From: an uncultured Roseateles sp.
GTDB lineage: Bacteria; Pseudomonadota; Gammaproteobacteria; Burkholderiales; Burkholderiaceae_C
Direction of reading: 5' to 3'
DNA: 64,000 nt
NCBI RefSeq assembly: GCF_945956965.1
Contig: NZ_CAMFJS010000001.1
Span: 248,001-312,000, forward strand
A program made the translations under genes and the position numbers. Positions 17,598 to 29,064 of the stretch are shown in pieces. Within the stretch, counting starts at the first letter, position 1. Each line of letters starts with the position of its first letter. A model generated the notes under the pieces. It searched no databases. It saw only the letters and a program-made list of their open reading frames with translations, and was not told the origin of the DNA.

Positions 17598-19076
17598 TCA
17601 GGTGGCCAGGGTCTTCACGATGGCTTGCGCGCACCAGGCCATCAGGCCACCAGGCAGCAAACCGAAGACCAACACAGCGGCGCCGTTCAGCGACATCACC
17701 AGGCGGACATCGCCAGGCGCGCTCAGCGGTGCGCGGTCGGTAGGTTCGTCAAAGAACATCACCTTCACCACACGCAGGTAGTAGAAAGCACCGATCAGGG
17801 ACACCACCACCGCGAACACAGCCAGGTACAGATAGGCCTGCACATTGCTGGACACCAGGGCCTGCAGCACCGACAGCTTGGCATAGAAGCCGGCTGTAGG
17901 CGGAATGCCGGCGAGCGAGAACATGAAGATGCTCATCACAGCGGCGTACCAGGGGCTGCGCTTGGCCAAACCAGCCAGATCGCGGATTTCCTCAGCTTCA
18001 TGGCCTTGACGCGAGAGCAGCAAAATCATGCCGAAGCTGCCCAAGGTGGTCATCACATAGATGACGGCATAGAACATCGCCGAGCTGTAGGCATTGGCGG
18101 CGGACAAGGTGTTGTCATTGACCACGCCCGAAACCAGACCCAGCAGCATGAAGCCCATTTGAGCGATGGTCGAGTAGGCCAACATGCGCTTCAGATTGGT
18201 CTGCGCGATCGCAGCCAAACTGACCAGCAAGGACATGATGGACAGCACCACCAGCATCTGCTGCCAGTCAACAGCCAGGCCGATCATGCCTTCCACCAGC
18301 AGGCGGATGGTGATGGCAAAAGCAGCGAGCTTAGGCGCAGCACCCAGCAGCAAGGTCACTGCCGTGGGCGAGCCTTGATAGATGTCAGGCACCCACATAT
18401 GGAAAGGCGCGGCGCCGAGCTTGAATGCCAGGCCGGCAGTGACAAAGACCAGGCCGAACACCAGCACCGACTTGTTGGCTGCACCCGTGCTGATGACCTT
18501 GAACACCTCAGGGATAGACAGCGAACCGGTAGCGCCGTACATCATGGACAGGCCGTAGAGCAAGAAGCCGCTGGCCAGCGCGCCCAGCACGAAGTACTTC
18601 ATTGCGGCTTCGGTGGCATTGGCGTTATCACGACGCAGGGCAACCAAGGCGTACAGCGACAAGCTCATCAACTCCAGGCCCAGATAGATGACCAGGAAGT
18701 TGTTGGCCGACAGCATCACGAAAATGCCCAGCAAAGAGAACAGCGTCAGGCTGAACAGCTCACCTTTGAGCAGCTCGCGCGAAGCGGCATAAGGGCGGGC
18801 ATAAACCAAGGTGACGATGGTGGCCACGCAGGCGAAGAAGGCCAGCAAATGCCCCATCGGATCAGACACCACCATGCCTTGCATGGCGTAGACCGTATCA
18901 CCAGCACTGAAGTAAGACAGATGCATGGTGCCCACAACGGCCACCGTCAGCTGCGTCAGCCAGTAGGTCGGGCGGCGCTGGGAGTCAGTCACAAACAGAT
19001 CCACGATGGCGATGACGCAGGTCATGGCCAGGAGGATGATTTCGGGATAAACCGCGAGCCAGTTCATATTGTTCAT
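17598..19076 (-). CDS. nuoN: NADH-quinone oxidoreductase subunit N
   Basis: A 492-residue antiporter-like proton-pumping subunit of complex I with about 14 transmembrane helices. The LELMSLSLYALVA segment carries the conserved TM5 Glu, and the KLGAAPFHMWVPDIYQGSP segment the TM7 Lys and TM8 region. It is the last of the 14 nuo genes, 17 bp after nuoM. An internal ATG three codons in (MNWLAVYP) matches the usual family start equally well. Confidence 0.96.
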   Translation of the reverse strand: MNNMNWLAVYPEIILLAMTCVIAIVDLFVTDSQRRPTYWLTQLTVAVVGTMHLSYFSAGDTVYAMQGMVVSDPMGHLLAFFACVATIVTLVYARPYAASRELLKGELFSLTLFSLLGIFVMLSANNFLVIYLGLELMSLSLYALVALRRDNANATEAAMKYFVLGALASGFLLYGLSMMYGATGSLSIPEVFKVISTGAANKSVLVFGLVFVTAGLAFKLGAAPFHMWVPDIYQGSPTAVTLLLGAAPKLAAFAITIRLLVEGMIGLAVDWQQMLVVLSIMSLLVSLAAIAQTNLKRMLAYSTIAQMGFMLLGLVSGVVNDNTLSAANAYSSAMFYAVIYVMTTLGSFGMILLLSRQGHEAEEIRDLAGLAKRSPWYAAVMSIFMFSLAGIPPTAGFYAKLSVLQALVSSNVQAYLYLAVFAVVVSLIGAFYYLRVVKVMFFDEPTDRAPLSAPGDVRLVMSLNGAAVLVFGLLPGGLMAWCAQAIVKTLAT

Positions 19077-19093
19077 TTGTTCTCGGCCCTTGA

Positions 19094-20641
19094 TCAGTTA
19101 GCGCTGGCCGCCGAAGCGGCTGGCTCTGCCACGACTTCAGCCGCTGCAGCAGCCGGCACTGCAACTAGCGTAGGCAGCTTGGAGGTGCCCACATGCTTGA
19201 GCAACTGGCTGACCGACTTGTCCATCACATCGGTGAAGGGCTTGGGATAGATACCCATGTAAAGCACAGCAATCGCCAGCACAGCCATCATGCCGAACTC
19301 ACGGGCATTGATGTCGCTCAGGCTCTTGACGTTGTCATTCGTGACCGGGCCGAAGTAGACGCGCTTGTACATCCACAGCGAGTAGGCGGCGCCGAAGATC
19401 AACGCTGTCGAGGCAATCGCGCCCAGCCAGAAGCTGTACTTCACGGTACCCAGAATCACCATCCACTCACCGACGAAGCCGGCGGTAGCGGGCAGGCCGC
19501 AATTGGCCATGGTGAAGAACAGGGCGAAGGCCGCGAACTTGGGCATGGTGTTCACCACACCGCCGTAGGCTGCAATTTCACGCGAGTGAACGCGGTCGTA
19601 CAGCACGCCGATGCTCAGGAACATGGCGCCCGACACAAAGCCGTGGGAAATCATCTGCACCAGGCCGCCGGAAACACCCAGGTCGTTGAAGATGAAGAAG
19701 CCCAGGGTCACAAAACCCATGTGCGCGATGGACGAATAGGCCACCAACTTCTTCATGTCCTGCTGCACCAGCGCAACCAGGCCGATATAGACCACAGCGA
19801 TCAGGGACATGGCGATGATCAGCCAAGACCAGTGATGCGCAGCATCCGGAGCGATGGGCAGCGAAAAGCGCAGGAAGCCATAAGCACCCAGCTTCAACAT
19901 GATGGCAGCCAGCACCACCGAACCGCCTGTGGGCGCCTCAACGTGGGCGTCGGGCAGCCAGGTGTGCACCGGCCACATCGGCACCTTGACCGAGAAAGCG
20001 GCCAGGAAGGCGAAGAACAGCAGCGTCTGCGTGTGCATCGGCAGCGGCAGCTTGTGCCAGGTCTGAATGTCGAAGCTGCCTGCAGCTGCGAAGTACAGAT
20101 ACAGCAAGGCAATCAGCATCAAAAGCGAGCCGGCCAGCGTGTAGAGGAAGAACTTGAACGCTGCGTAGACCCGGTTCGGGCCGCCCCACACGCCGATGAT
20201 GATGTACATCGGGATCAGCGTGGCTTCGAAGAAGACATAGAACAGCATGCCGTCCAGGGCCGAGAACACGCCGATCATCAGACCCGACAGCACCAGGAAG
20301 GCGCCCATGTACTGATTGACACGCTTCTCGATCACTTCCCAAGCGGCCACCACAACGATCACGGTGATGAATGCCGTCAGCGGCACGAACCACATCGAGA
20401 TGCCGTCCACGCCCAGGTGGTAGCGGATATTGAAGCGTTCGATCCAGGGCTGGTTCTCGACGAACTGCATCGCCGCGCTGGCATTGTCGAAACCGCCGAT
20501 CAGCGGCAAGGTCACAGCAAAGCTGATCAGTGCAGCCAGCAGCGCAAGCCAGCGCACGGCCTTGACCTGATCATCACGGCCAAGGGCCAGCAGAATCAGG
20601 CCGAACGCGATGGGCAGGAAGATTGAAAGACTAAGCAACAT
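19094..20641 (-). CDS. nuoM: NADH-quinone oxidoreductase subunit M
   Basis: A 515-residue antiporter-like membrane subunit of complex I with about 14 helices. Visible family features are FEATLIPMYIIIGVWGG (conserved Glu in TM5) and KVPMWPVHTWLPDAHVEAP (Lys in TM7 and the loop into TM8). The C-terminal tail of about 35 residues is Ala-rich. It is 21 bp downstream of nuoL. It takes part in proton translocation and quinone reduction coupling in the inner membrane. Confidence 0.97.
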   Translation of the reverse strand: MLLSLSIFLPIAFGLILLALGRDDQVKAVRWLALLAALISFAVTLPLIGGFDNASAAMQFVENQPWIERFNIRYHLGVDGISMWFVPLTAFITVIVVVAAWEVIEKRVNQYMGAFLVLSGLMIGVFSALDGMLFYVFFEATLIPMYIIIGVWGGPNRVYAAFKFFLYTLAGSLLMLIALLYLYFAAAGSFDIQTWHKLPLPMHTQTLLFFAFLAAFSVKVPMWPVHTWLPDAHVEAPTGGSVVLAAIMLKLGAYGFLRFSLPIAPDAAHHWSWLIIAMSLIAVVYIGLVALVQQDMKKLVAYSSIAHMGFVTLGFFIFNDLGVSGGLVQMISHGFVSGAMFLSIGVLYDRVHSREIAAYGGVVNTMPKFAAFALFFTMANCGLPATAGFVGEWMVILGTVKYSFWLGAIASTALIFGAAYSLWMYKRVYFGPVTNDNVKSLSDINAREFGMMAVLAIAVLYMGIYPKPFTDVMDKSVSQLLKHVGTSKLPTLVAVPAAAAAEVVAEPAASAASAN

Positions 20642-20662
20642 ATTTTTGTTCTCCGCCCCAGG

Positions 20663-22720
20663 TCACAGGCCCAGACCCATCAGGGTCTTGAATTGAGGAC
20701 CGATATAGGGCCACAGCTGCCAGGTCATCAAGCCAATGACACCCAACATCATCACCAAGGCATACCAGTACAGATGGCCGGTTTGCACGCGTCGCACCAG
20801 GCCTGCCACGCCACCAACGGTGCGGGCCGAGCCATTGATGATGACGCCGTCGATCAAGCCCACATCGCCGCCCTTCCAGAAGGCCAGGCCCAAGCCACGC
20901 GCGGCCTTGGCCAGCACGTTCTCGTTGAACCAGTCCATGTAGTACTTGTTCTCCAAGATATTGACCAGAGGACGCAGCGCGCGGGCCAATGTCGCCGGGA
21001 TGCTAGGAGCAACCATGTAGAACACATAAGCTGTGACCACACCACCCAGAGCCAGCCAGAACGGCAGCGACATCAAGCCATGGCTGGCCATTGCAGCGGC
21101 GCCGTGGAACTCAGACTTCAGCTCTTCCATCGCGTGATGCAACTCGTGGTTCACCACGATGGCACCGTTGAAGAAGTCACCATGCAGCATGGGGCCGATG
21201 GTCAGGTAGCCGATTGCCACCGAGGGGATAGCCAGCAGAACCAGCGGTGCCGTCACCACCCAAGGCGACTCGTGCGGCACGTGTGGCTCATGATGGCCAT
21301 GGTCGTCATGATGATCATGCTCGCCAGGGAATGGCTTGTGACGGAAGTTCTCCTTGCCGTGGAAGACCAGGAAGTACATCCGGAAGGAATAGAAGGCTGT
21401 GACGAAGACACCTGCGGTCACCGCGAAGATGGCGAACTGTGCGCCCGGCAGATGGCTGGCGTGCACGGCTTCGATGATGCTGTCCTTGGAGTAGAAACCC
21501 GAGAACAGCGGTGTGCCGATCAGTGCCAAGGAGCCCAGCAAGGACGTGATCCAGGTGATGGGCATGTACTTGCGCAGGCCGCCCATATTGCGGATGTCCT
21601 GGTCATGGTGCATGCCGATGATCACCGAGCCAGCGCCGAGGAACAACAAGGCCTTGAAGAAGGCGTGCGTCATCAGGTGGAACACGGCCACCGAGTAAGC
21701 CGATACGCCCAGCGCCACGGTCATATAGCCCAGCTGCGACAAGGTCGAATAAGCCACCACGCGCTTGATGTCGTTCTGGATGATGCCCATGAAGCCCATG
21801 AACAGCGCCGTGATCGAGCCGATCACCAGCACGAAGTTCAAGGCCGTGTCCGACAACTCGAACAAGGGGCTCATGCGCGAGACCATGAAGATGCCAGCCG
21901 TCACCATGGTGGCAGCGTGGATCAGCGCAGAGATAGGCGTCGGGCCTTCCATCGAGTCAGGCAGCCAGACGTGCAAGGGGAACTGTGCGCTCTTGCCCAT
22001 GGCACCGATGAACAAGCAGATGCAAGCCACCGACAACATCATCCAGCCCTCACCCCACAGCGGCGCTGTAAAGGCGATCTGAGCCAGCTCGTCCTTCTTG
22101 GCGAACACTTCACCGTAGTTGAGCGAGCCGCTGTAGGCCACCAGCAAACCGATGCCCAGGATGAAACCGAAGTCACCGACACGGTTGACCAAGAAGGCCT
22201 TCATATTGGCGAAGATCGCGGTCGGCTTGGTGTACCAGAAACCGATCAGGAGATAACTCACCAGGCCCACGGCTTCCCAGCCGAAGAAGAGCTGCAGCAT
22301 ATTGTTGCTCATCACCAGCATCAACATGCTGAAGGTGAACAGCGAGATATAGCTGAAGAAGCGCTGGTAGCCCGGGTCCTCTTCCATATAGCCGATGGTG
22401 TAGATGTGCACCATCAGCGACACAAAGGTCACCACGCACATCATCATCGCCGTCAGGCTATCGACCAAAAAGCCGACTTCCATCTTCAGGCCGCCGACCA
22501 CCATCCATTCGTAAATGGTCTGGTTGAAACGCGCACCGTCATTGACGACGGCGTTGAGCGTCATCGCAGACAGGATGAAGGAGATCAGCACGCCGAGGAT
22601 GGTCACGCTGTGGGCGCCACGACGGCCCACTTGCTTGCCGAAGAAACCCGCGACCACGGCGCCAACCAGCGGTGCCAGCGGCACCGCCAGCAACATGTTT
22701 TGAGAAAGTTGTGCAGACAT
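20663..22720 (-). CDS. nuoL: NADH-quinone oxidoreductase subunit L
   Basis: A 685-residue distal antiporter-like subunit of complex I. It has the GWEAVGLVSYLLIGFW motif, SAQFPLHVWLPDSMEGPTP, and a C-terminal extension with the long lateral helix (about 560-640) that runs along NuoM and NuoN. A His-rich stretch (EHDHHDDHGHHEPH, near residue 470) lies in a loop and is unusual in density, though such loops vary in the family. It is 7 bp downstream of nuoK. Confidence 0.97.
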   Translation of the reverse strand: MSAQLSQNMLLAVPLAPLVGAVVAGFFGKQVGRRGAHSVTILGVLISFILSAMTLNAVVNDGARFNQTIYEWMVVGGLKMEVGFLVDSLTAMMMCVVTFVSLMVHIYTIGYMEEDPGYQRFFSYISLFTFSMLMLVMSNNMLQLFFGWEAVGLVSYLLIGFWYTKPTAIFANMKAFLVNRVGDFGFILGIGLLVAYSGSLNYGEVFAKKDELAQIAFTAPLWGEGWMMLSVACICLFIGAMGKSAQFPLHVWLPDSMEGPTPISALIHAATMVTAGIFMVSRMSPLFELSDTALNFVLVIGSITALFMGFMGIIQNDIKRVVAYSTLSQLGYMTVALGVSAYSVAVFHLMTHAFFKALLFLGAGSVIIGMHHDQDIRNMGGLRKYMPITWITSLLGSLALIGTPLFSGFYSKDSIIEAVHASHLPGAQFAIFAVTAGVFVTAFYSFRMYFLVFHGKENFRHKPFPGEHDHHDDHGHHEPHVPHESPWVVTAPLVLLAIPSVAIGYLTIGPMLHGDFFNGAIVVNHELHHAMEELKSEFHGAAAMASHGLMSLPFWLALGGVVTAYVFYMVAPSIPATLARALRPLVNILENKYYMDWFNENVLAKAARGLGLAFWKGGDVGLIDGVIINGSARTVGGVAGLVRRVQTGHLYWYALVMMLGVIGLMTWQLWPYIGPQFKTLMGLGL

Positions 22721-22727
22721 ACAGCGA

Positions 22728-23045
22728 TCAGCCCTTCAGCGAGTCGAGTTCATCGACATTGATGGTGGCGCGGTTACGGAACAGCACGACCAGAATGGCC
22801 AGGCCGATCGCCGACTCGGCCGCCGCCACGGTCAGGATGAAGAACACGAAAACTTGACCCTGCATATCGCCCAGATAGTGCGAGAAGGCCACGAAATTCA
22901 AATTCACCGCCAGCAGCATCAATTCGATCGCCATCAAGAGCACGATCAAGTTCTTGCGGTTCATGAAGATGCCCACCACAGACAGGGCGAACAAAACCGC
23001 GCCCAGCGTCAGGAAATGGCCCAATGTAATTGCGGCACCCATCAT
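22728..23045 (-). CDS. nuoK: NADH-quinone oxidoreductase subunit K
   Basis: A 105-residue protein with three transmembrane helices. The [14 protein letters not shown] helix carries the conserved membrane Glu, and [13 protein letters not shown] the second one. It begins with two consecutive ATG codons (23045 and 23042). The first overlaps the nuoJ stop as ATGA, so coupling with nuoJ is expected. Confidence 0.96.
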   Translation of the reverse strand: MMGAAITLGHFLTLGAVLFALSVVGIFMNRKNLIVLLMAIELMLLAVNLNFVAFSHYLGDMQGQVFVFFILTVAAAESAIGLAILVVLFRNRATINVDELDSLKG

Positions 23046-23692
23046 GCAGCTCCCTTGCTGTTCTCGGCCGCTGCCGTTGCCTCAACGGGCGGCACTTCCA
23101 CTGTCGGCGCCATCTTCACAACGCGCAGACGATCAGCCTTCTTGACCTTGACCTGCTCACCAGGGTTCTGGCTACGCGAATCCTTGCGGCCACGCAGCGT
23201 CAGCGCGATGGCAGAAATGATGGCCACCAAGAGCAAGACCGCTGCAATTTCCAGCGGATACAGGTATTGCGTGTAGATCGCGATGCCCAGCAGCTTGGTA
23301 TTGCCCAATTGCAAAGCCAGTGCGCTCGGTTCCGGCGCGGCGTTCAGGCGGAAGCCGCCCATCAGCACAGCAGCCATTTCCAGCGCCGCGAAGGCGCCAA
23401 CCAAACCACCCAGAGGCAGATGTTTCCAGAAACCTTGGCGGACCTTGTCGCTATTGATGTCAAGCATCATCACCACGAACAAGAACAGCACCATGACGGC
23501 GCCGATGTAGACCAGCACCAAGGTGATGGCCAAGAACTCGGCTTTCAAAAGCATCCAGATACAGGCTGCATTGAAGAAGCCCAGAATCAGGAACAAGGCA
23601 GCGTGCACGGTGCTTGGCGCCGTGATCACACGGAAAGCCGAACCCAGCAACACGGCCGAGAAGATGTAGAACAAGACGGTTGTGATATCCAT
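23042..23692 (-). CDS. nuoJ: NADH-quinone oxidoreductase subunit J
   Basis: A 216-residue membrane subunit with five transmembrane helices in the first 165 residues, including the [18 protein letters not shown] helix (pi-bulge TM3 of the family). A hydrophilic tail rich in Lys, Pro and Ala is not conserved. The start ATG at 23692 (MDITTVLFY) matches family starts; upstream in-frame codons would lengthen it by six residues without support. It overlaps nuoK by 4 bp. Confidence 0.95.
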   Translation of the reverse strand: MDITTVLFYIFSAVLLGSAFRVITAPSTVHAALFLILGFFNAACIWMLLKAEFLAITLVLVYIGAVMVLFLFVVMMLDINSDKVRQGFWKHLPLGGLVGAFAALEMAAVLMGGFRLNAAPEPSALALQLGNTKLLGIAIYTQYLYPLEIAAVLLLVAIISAIALTLRGRKDSRSQNPGEQVKVKKADRLRVVKMAPTVEVPPVEATAAAENSKGAA

Positions 23693-23751
23693 GCGATTCC
23701 TGCAAGTCAACCACTAAGGCAAGACCTGACCCCAAGGATCAGGTTCGGGCT

Positions 23752-24249
23752 TCAGCGGTACTTGGCGTCGGCCTCCTTTTGGGCTGCGATCTCGGGTTCG
23801 AACTTGTCACCCACAGCCAGGAGCATGTCCTTGGTGAAGTACAGGTCGCCACGCTTCTCGCCGTGGTATTCGAAGATATTGGTTTCAACGATCGAATCAA
23901 CCGGGCAGCTCTCTTCGCAGAAGCCACAGAAGATGCACTTAGTCAGGTCGATGTCGTAGCGCGTGGTGCGGCGTGAACCATCATCCCGCACATCGGATTC
24001 AATCGTGATCGCCATCGCCGGGCAAACCGCTTCGCAAAGCTTGCAAGCGATGCACCGCTCTTCGCCGTTTTCATAACGGCGCAGCGCATGCAAACCCCGG
24101 AAACGCGGCGACAGCGGCGTCTTCTCTTCCGGGAATTGCACCGTGATGTTGCGGCTAAAGAAGTGTCGACCCGTCAGGGCCAGGCCCTTGAACAGTTCGA
24201 TGAGCAAAAAGCTCTTGAAGAAATTAACGGAGGAACTCACTGCAGACAT
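23752..24249 (-). CDS. nuoI: NADH-quinone oxidoreductase subunit I
   Basis: A 165-residue ferredoxin-like subunit carrying two [4Fe-4S] clusters (N6a and N6b). The motifs [12 protein letters not shown] and [12 protein letters not shown] are complete. The amphipathic N-terminal helix docks it to the membrane arm. It passes electrons from NuoG towards NuoB. It is 13 bp downstream of nuoH. Confidence 0.97.
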   Translation of the reverse strand: MSAVSSSVNFFKSFLLIELFKGLALTGRHFFSRNITVQFPEEKTPLSPRFRGLHALRRYENGEERCIACKLCEAVCPAMAITIESDVRDDGSRRTTRYDIDLTKCIFCGFCEESCPVDSIVETNIFEYHGEKRGDLYFTKDMLLAVGDKFEPEIAAQKEADAKYR

Positions 24250-24262
24250 GTTTGGCCTCAGC

Positions 24263-25321
24263 TCACTTCCAAATATTCATAGGAGACTGAATCCACAGGC
24301 CGATCACGACCAGCCAGACCAGAGTCACAGGGATGAAGATCTTCCAGCCCAGACGCATGATCTGGTCATAGCGGTAGCGCGGGAATGAGGCGCGAACCCA
24401 CAGGAAGACGGTAACGACCAAGAAAGTCTTGATGCCAAGCCAGATCCAGCCGGGAATGAAGTCCAGCGCCGCGAACGGTGACAGCCAGCCGCCCAAGAAG
24501 AGCGTGACGGTCAGGATAGACACCAAAATCATATTGGCGTATTCAGCCAAGAAGAACATGGCGAAGGACATGCCCGAGTACTCGACCATATGGCCGGCCA
24601 CGATTTCCGATTCGCCTTCCACGACGTCAAAGGGGTGGCGATTGGTTTCAGCCAGACCCGAGATGAAGAAGACCACGAAGATCGGCAGCAGCGGCAGCCA
24701 GTTCCAGGACAAGAAGCCCAGGCCCATATTGGCGAAAGTGCCCTGCCCTTGCTGAACCACGATGGCGCTCAAATTCATCGTGCCGCTGATCATCAGCACC
24801 ACCACCAGGCAGAAGCCCATGGCGATTTCGTAACTGATCATCTGTGCGGAAGCGCGCAGCGCGCCGAGGAAGGCGTACTTCGAGTTCGATGCCCAGCCGG
24901 CGATGATGACGCCGTAGACCTCGATCGAAGTGATTGCCATCAAGAGCAGCAAGCCGGCATTGACATTGGCCAGCACCACATCGGGGCCGAAGGGCACCAC
25001 CGCCCAAGCGGCCAGAGCCGGCATGATGGTCATGATGGGGCCCAGGAAGAACAGGCCCTTATTGGCCGCCGTGGGGCGGATGATCTCCTTGAAGATCAGC
25101 TTGACCGCATCAGCGATGGGGGTGAGCAGACCGTAAGGGCCAACGCGGTTGGGGCCGGGACGAATCTGTGTCCAGCCGATGGCCTTGCGTTCCCACAAGG
25201 TCAGGTAAGCCACACAAATCATCAGCGGCGCCACCACCGCGATAATTTTGATCAGCGCCCAGACGACGGGCCAAGCGCCGCCGAGCAAGCCAGCGCCAGA
25301 TTGGTAGAGGGTTTCAATCAT
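24263..25321 (-). CDS. nuoH: NADH-quinone oxidoreductase subunit H
   Basis: A 352-residue membrane subunit with about eight transmembrane helices that forms the quinone chamber with NuoB and NuoD. Conserved segments include [18 protein letters not shown] near residue 50 and [19 protein letters not shown] near 225, whose acidic residues couple quinone reduction to proton pumping. It is located 13 bp after nuoG. Confidence 0.97.
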   Translation of the reverse strand: MIETLYQSGAGLLGGAWPVVWALIKIIAVVAPLMICVAYLTLWERKAIGWTQIRPGPNRVGPYGLLTPIADAVKLIFKEIIRPTAANKGLFFLGPIMTIMPALAAWAVVPFGPDVVLANVNAGLLLLMAITSIEVYGVIIAGWASNSKYAFLGALRASAQMISYEIAMGFCLVVVLMISGTMNLSAIVVQQGQGTFANMGLGFLSWNWLPLLPIFVVFFISGLAETNRHPFDVVEGESEIVAGHMVEYSGMSFAMFFLAEYANMILVSILTVTLFLGGWLSPFAALDFIPGWIWLGIKTFLVVTVFLWVRASFPRYRYDQIMRLGWKIFIPVTLVWLVVIGLWIQSPMNIWK

Positions 25322-25334
25322 TGCTGTTATTACC

Positions 25335-27668
25335 TCAGGCCTTGGTCACATTCAGGCTGCCGAAGGCAGCGCCCAGGGCCGCTGTTTCGGGCAGGCCAGC
25401 AGGCACCCGCACCACATTGGATGGCAGCTTGGCGTCCAGCTTGGCGGGCAATTGAACGGTGCCGGCGTCATCTTGACTGACACGCACCTGGTCACCCACA
25501 CTCAGGCCCAGCTGTGTCCACAAGCCTTGAGGCAAAGTGGCGACGGCAGCTTCGCGGGCATCACTGCTGAGCTGCAGCGAGCTGGCATTGCGGACCAGCG
25601 CATCGGTCGCATAGATCGGCAGATCGGCCAGACGCTCGAGTGCAGTAGCTGGAGCCGCACCGGTTTGAACCGCAGCGCTGCCGCCATTATTCAGACGGGC
25701 CGACAGGTTCAGATCAACACCGAGTGCCTCGGCACGCACCTGCTCCGAGCTCTCTTGCTGGAAGCCATTCAGGGCCAACAAATTGCCGAGCACGCGCAGA
25801 ATCTTCCAGCCGGGACGGGTTTCGCCCAAGGGCTTGGCCACGCCGACAAAGCTCTGGGCGCGGCCCTCGGCATTGACGAAGGTGCCCGAAGTTTCGGTGA
25901 ACGGCGCAGTAGGCAACAGCACGTCGGCGTAGTCCAAACCGGTCTTGAACGGGCTCATCACAACGACCATGTCGATGGCAGCCAATGCCTTTGCCGCAGC
26001 AGCCGGGTTGGCAGCATCGAGCACCGGATCGGTGTTCAACAGCAGCAAGCCCTTCAGCGGCGAACCAGCGGACAACATTTGCGCGGCGTTCAAACCACCG
26101 TTGGCCGTTTGAGCGCCAACCAGCTGTGCACCCACCGTATTTGCAGCGGCAGTGAGATAACCCACTGTGGCGCCGGTTTGTGCGCCGATCCAGTTGGCCA
26201 AGCTCAGCAGGCTCGAAGCCTGCGGATGTTGTGCAGCGGCGTTGCCCAGCAGAATCGCTTTGCGCTGACCCGACAGCAGCGAGGCCGCAATAGCTTGCGC
26301 CTCATCGGTGGCAGTGCCAGCTGTAGGAGCAGGCACGCCGTTGGCAGCAGCCACGGCAGCAGCCACATCGGCCAAGGTCTGCACCCAGGCGCTAGGCGCC
26401 ACGGTGGCGCGGGCGCGAACCGGCAGCAGCCAATCGTCGGCATTGGCGTGAATGCTACTGATTTGCGCACCACGACGAGCGGCCTGACGCAGACGCTGAG
26501 CAAACAGCGGGTGATCCTTGCGCAGCGAGGAGCCGATCACCAGCGCGCGATCCAATTCGGACAGCGAAGCGATCGAGCGGCCGAGCCAATGGGCTTGGCC
26601 AGCAGGTGCAGCATTGCTGAAGTCGGCTTGACGCAGGCGGTAGTCGATGTTCTCGCTACCCAGGCCACGCACCAAGGCGGCCAGCAGATGCAGTTCTTCA
26701 ACCGTGCTGTGCGCAGAAGCCAATGCGCCGACGCCATTGGCGCCATGTTCGGCCTTGATGACCTTGATGCCGTTGGCGATGTATTCCAGTGCGGCCGTCC
26801 AGTCCACCGTCTTCCAAGCGCCGCCCTGCTTGATCATGGGCTGAGTCAGGCGTTGCTCGCTGTTCAGGGCTTCGTAGGAGAAGCGGTCGCGGTCAGCGAT
26901 CCAGCATTCGTTCACAGCGTCGTTTTCCAGCGGGACCACGCGCATGACCTGGTTGTTCTTGACCTGAACGATCAAATTCGCGCCGGTCGAATCATGCGGG
27001 CTGACGCTCTTGCGGCGCGCCAGTTCCCAGGTGCGAGCGCTATAGCGGAAGGGCTTGCTGGTCAGCGCCCCGACCGGGCAGATGTCGATCATATTGCCCG
27101 ACAGCTCGGAGTCGACCGTGCGGCCGACAAAGGTCTGGATCTCGGCATGCTCACCGCGGTGGGCCATGCCCAGCTCCATCACGCCGGCAATCTCTTGGCC
27201 GAAGCGGACGCAGCGGGTGCAATGAATGCAGCGGCTCATTTCCTGCATGGAAATCAGCGGGCCGACATTCTTCTGGAAAACCACACGCTTTTCTTCGGTG
27301 TAGCGCGACTTGCTGCCACCGTAGCCCACGGCCAAATCTTGCAACTGGCACTCGCCGCCTTGGTCGCAAATCGGGCAATCCAGGGGGTGGTTGATGAGCA
27401 AAAACTCCATCACGCCTTGCTGCGCCTTCAGAGCCTTGTCGCTCTTGGTGCGCACGATCATGCCTTGCGTGACCGGCGTAGCGCAGGCTGGCATGGGCTT
27501 AGGCGCCTTCTCCACATCCACCAGGCACATACGGCAGTTGGCGGCGATGGAGAGCTTCTTGTGATAGCAGAAGTGCGGGATGTAGGTACCGGCCTTTTCA
27601 GCGGCATGCATGACCATGCTGCCTTCCTGGACCTCTACCTTTTGGCCGTCGAGTTCGATTTCAATCAT
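25335..27668 (-). CDS. nuoG: NADH-quinone oxidoreductase subunit G
   Basis: A 777-residue peripheral-arm subunit. An N-terminal [2Fe-2S] ferredoxin domain (residues 1-80) is followed by a His-Cys [4Fe-4S] segment ([18 protein letters not shown], near 95) and a second cluster ([13 protein letters not shown], near 145). The rest is a molybdopterin-oxidoreductase-like fold without cofactor motifs. It relays electrons from NuoF/E to NuoI. The C-terminal half is Ala-rich, as in other betaproteobacteria. It is 25 bp downstream of nuoF. Confidence 0.96.
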   Translation of the reverse strand: MIEIELDGQKVEVQEGSMVMHAAEKAGTYIPHFCYHKKLSIAANCRMCLVDVEKAPKPMPACATPVTQGMIVRTKSDKALKAQQGVMEFLLINHPLDCPICDQGGECQLQDLAVGYGGSKSRYTEEKRVVFQKNVGPLISMQEMSRCIHCTRCVRFGQEIAGVMELGMAHRGEHAEIQTFVGRTVDSELSGNMIDICPVGALTSKPFRYSARTWELARRKSVSPHDSTGANLIVQVKNNQVMRVVPLENDAVNECWIADRDRFSYEALNSEQRLTQPMIKQGGAWKTVDWTAALEYIANGIKVIKAEHGANGVGALASAHSTVEELHLLAALVRGLGSENIDYRLRQADFSNAAPAGQAHWLGRSIASLSELDRALVIGSSLRKDHPLFAQRLRQAARRGAQISSIHANADDWLLPVRARATVAPSAWVQTLADVAAAVAAANGVPAPTAGTATDEAQAIAASLLSGQRKAILLGNAAAQHPQASSLLSLANWIGAQTGATVGYLTAAANTVGAQLVGAQTANGGLNAAQMLSAGSPLKGLLLLNTDPVLDAANPAAAAKALAAIDMVVVMSPFKTGLDYADVLLPTAPFTETSGTFVNAEGRAQSFVGVAKPLGETRPGWKILRVLGNLLALNGFQQESSEQVRAEALGVDLNLSARLNNGGSAAVQTGAAPATALERLADLPIYATDALVRNASSLQLSSDAREAAVATLPQGLWTQLGLSVGDQVRVSQDDAGTVQLPAKLDAKLPSNVVRVPAGLPETAALGAAFGSLNVTKA

Positions 27669-27693
27669 TGCTTGTTCGTCCTGTCCTGCTGCT

Positions 27694-29046
27694 TCAGACC
27701 GCGGCCGGCACGAGAGGCGTCTTGTGTTCGATCAGGTGAACGAACTCGTGTTTGAAGTTCTTGATCATCGCGCGCACCGGCATCGCGGCGGCATCACCCA
27801 AGGCGCAGATCGTGCGGCCCTGAATGTTGTCTGCCACCGAGTTGAGCAGGTCGATGTCTTCGGGCTTGCCTTGGCCGTTGGCGATGCGCTCAACGACGCG
27901 GTGCATCCAGCCCGTGCCTTCGCGGCAAGGCGTGCACTGGCCACAACTTTCGTGGGCGTAGAAGTAGCTCAGTCGCAGCAGGCTCTTGACCATGCAACGC
28001 GAGTCATCCATCACGATCACGGCACCCGAACCCAGCATGGACCCGGCCTTGGCGATCGAGTCGTAGTCCATGGTGCAGTTCATCATGACTTCGGCAGTCA
28101 AGACCGGCGAAGAGGAACCCCCAGGGATGACAGCCTTCAGCGTGCGACCCTTGCGGACACCACCGGCCAACTCCAAGAGCTTGGAGAACGGTGTGCCCAG
28201 GGGAATCTCATAGTTACCGGGGCGCTCAACGTCGCCAGACACCGAGAACAGCTTGGTGCCGCCATTATTGGGCTTACCGATTTCCAGATAGGCCTGGCCG
28301 CTGTTGCGGATGATCCAAGGCACTGCGGCAAAGGTTTCGGTGTTGTTGATGGTCGTCGGGCGGCCATACAAACCAAAGCTGGCGGGGAACGGCGGCTTGA
28401 AGCGCGGTTGGCCCTTCTTGCCTTCGAGCGACTCCAACAGCGCCGTTTCTTCGCCGCAGATGTAGGCGCCGAAACCATGGTGAGCATGGAGTTGGAAGCT
28501 GAAGCCCGAGCCCAAGATGTTGTCACCCAGGAATCCAGCAGCGCGAGCCTCCTCCAAAGCAGCTTCGAAGCGGTCATAGACCTCGAAAATCTCGCCGTGG
28601 ATGTAGTTGTAGCCCGTCTTGATGCCCATCGCGAAGGCGGCAATGATCATGCCTTCGATGACGATGTGCGGATTGAACATCAAGATGTCGCGGTCCTTGC
28701 ACGTGCCCGGCTCGCCCTCGTCGGAGTTGCAAACGAGGTACTTGTCGCCAGGGAACTGGCGCGGCATGAAGCTCCACTTCAGGCCGGTTGGGAAACCCGC
28801 GCCACCACGACCACGCAGGCCGGAGGTCTTCACCTCGGCTATTACTTGGTCCTGGGTCAGCGGCGCACCGTCGGGCGCGCCCTCGCCTTTCAGAATCTTG
28901 CGCAGCGCGGCATAGCCGCCACGGGCGACATAGTCCTGCAAACGCCAATTCTTGCCGTCCAGGCCGGCAAAAATCTGGGCGCCGATATGGCGATCATGGA
29001 AACAGGTCTCTTGACCCGTGGACTGAAATTTGGAGAGATCCAGCAT
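27694..29046 (-). CDS. nuoF: NADH-quinone oxidoreductase subunit F
   Basis: A 450-residue NADH-binding subunit. It has a glycine-rich NADH motif ([16 protein letters not shown], near residue 65), an FMN-binding region ([14 protein letters not shown], near 185), and the N3 [4Fe-4S] motif [12 protein letters not shown] near 360. The start at 29046 (MLDLSKFQ) is preceded by a GGTGGAA-like ribosome binding site; five more codons are open upstream. It is 18 bp after nuoE. Confidence 0.97.
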   Translation of the reverse strand: MLDLSKFQSTGQETCFHDRHIGAQIFAGLDGKNWRLQDYVARGGYAALRKILKGEGAPDGAPLTQDQVIAEVKTSGLRGRGGAGFPTGLKWSFMPRQFPGDKYLVCNSDEGEPGTCKDRDILMFNPHIVIEGMIIAAFAMGIKTGYNYIHGEIFEVYDRFEAALEEARAAGFLGDNILGSGFSFQLHAHHGFGAYICGEETALLESLEGKKGQPRFKPPFPASFGLYGRPTTINNTETFAAVPWIIRNSGQAYLEIGKPNNGGTKLFSVSGDVERPGNYEIPLGTPFSKLLELAGGVRKGRTLKAVIPGGSSSPVLTAEVMMNCTMDYDSIAKAGSMLGSGAVIVMDDSRCMVKSLLRLSYFYAHESCGQCTPCREGTGWMHRVVERIANGQGKPEDIDLLNSVADNIQGRTICALGDAAAMPVRAMIKNFKHEFVHLIEHKTPLVPAAV

Positions 29047-29064
29047 GCTTGTTCTTTCCACCCG

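Noticed and set aside
17625-19250. Long plus-strand frame across nuoN
   Set aside because: Antisense shadow; the translation lacks hydrophobic or domain structure.
20693-22762. Open frame of nearly 690 codons antisense to nuoL
   Set aside because: His/Gln/Asp-rich shadow of a membrane protein gene; no ribosome binding site or domain.
25452-27755. Open frame of over 760 codons antisense to nuoG
   Set aside because: Shadow frame created by the Ala-rich nuoG sequence; no recognisable fold.
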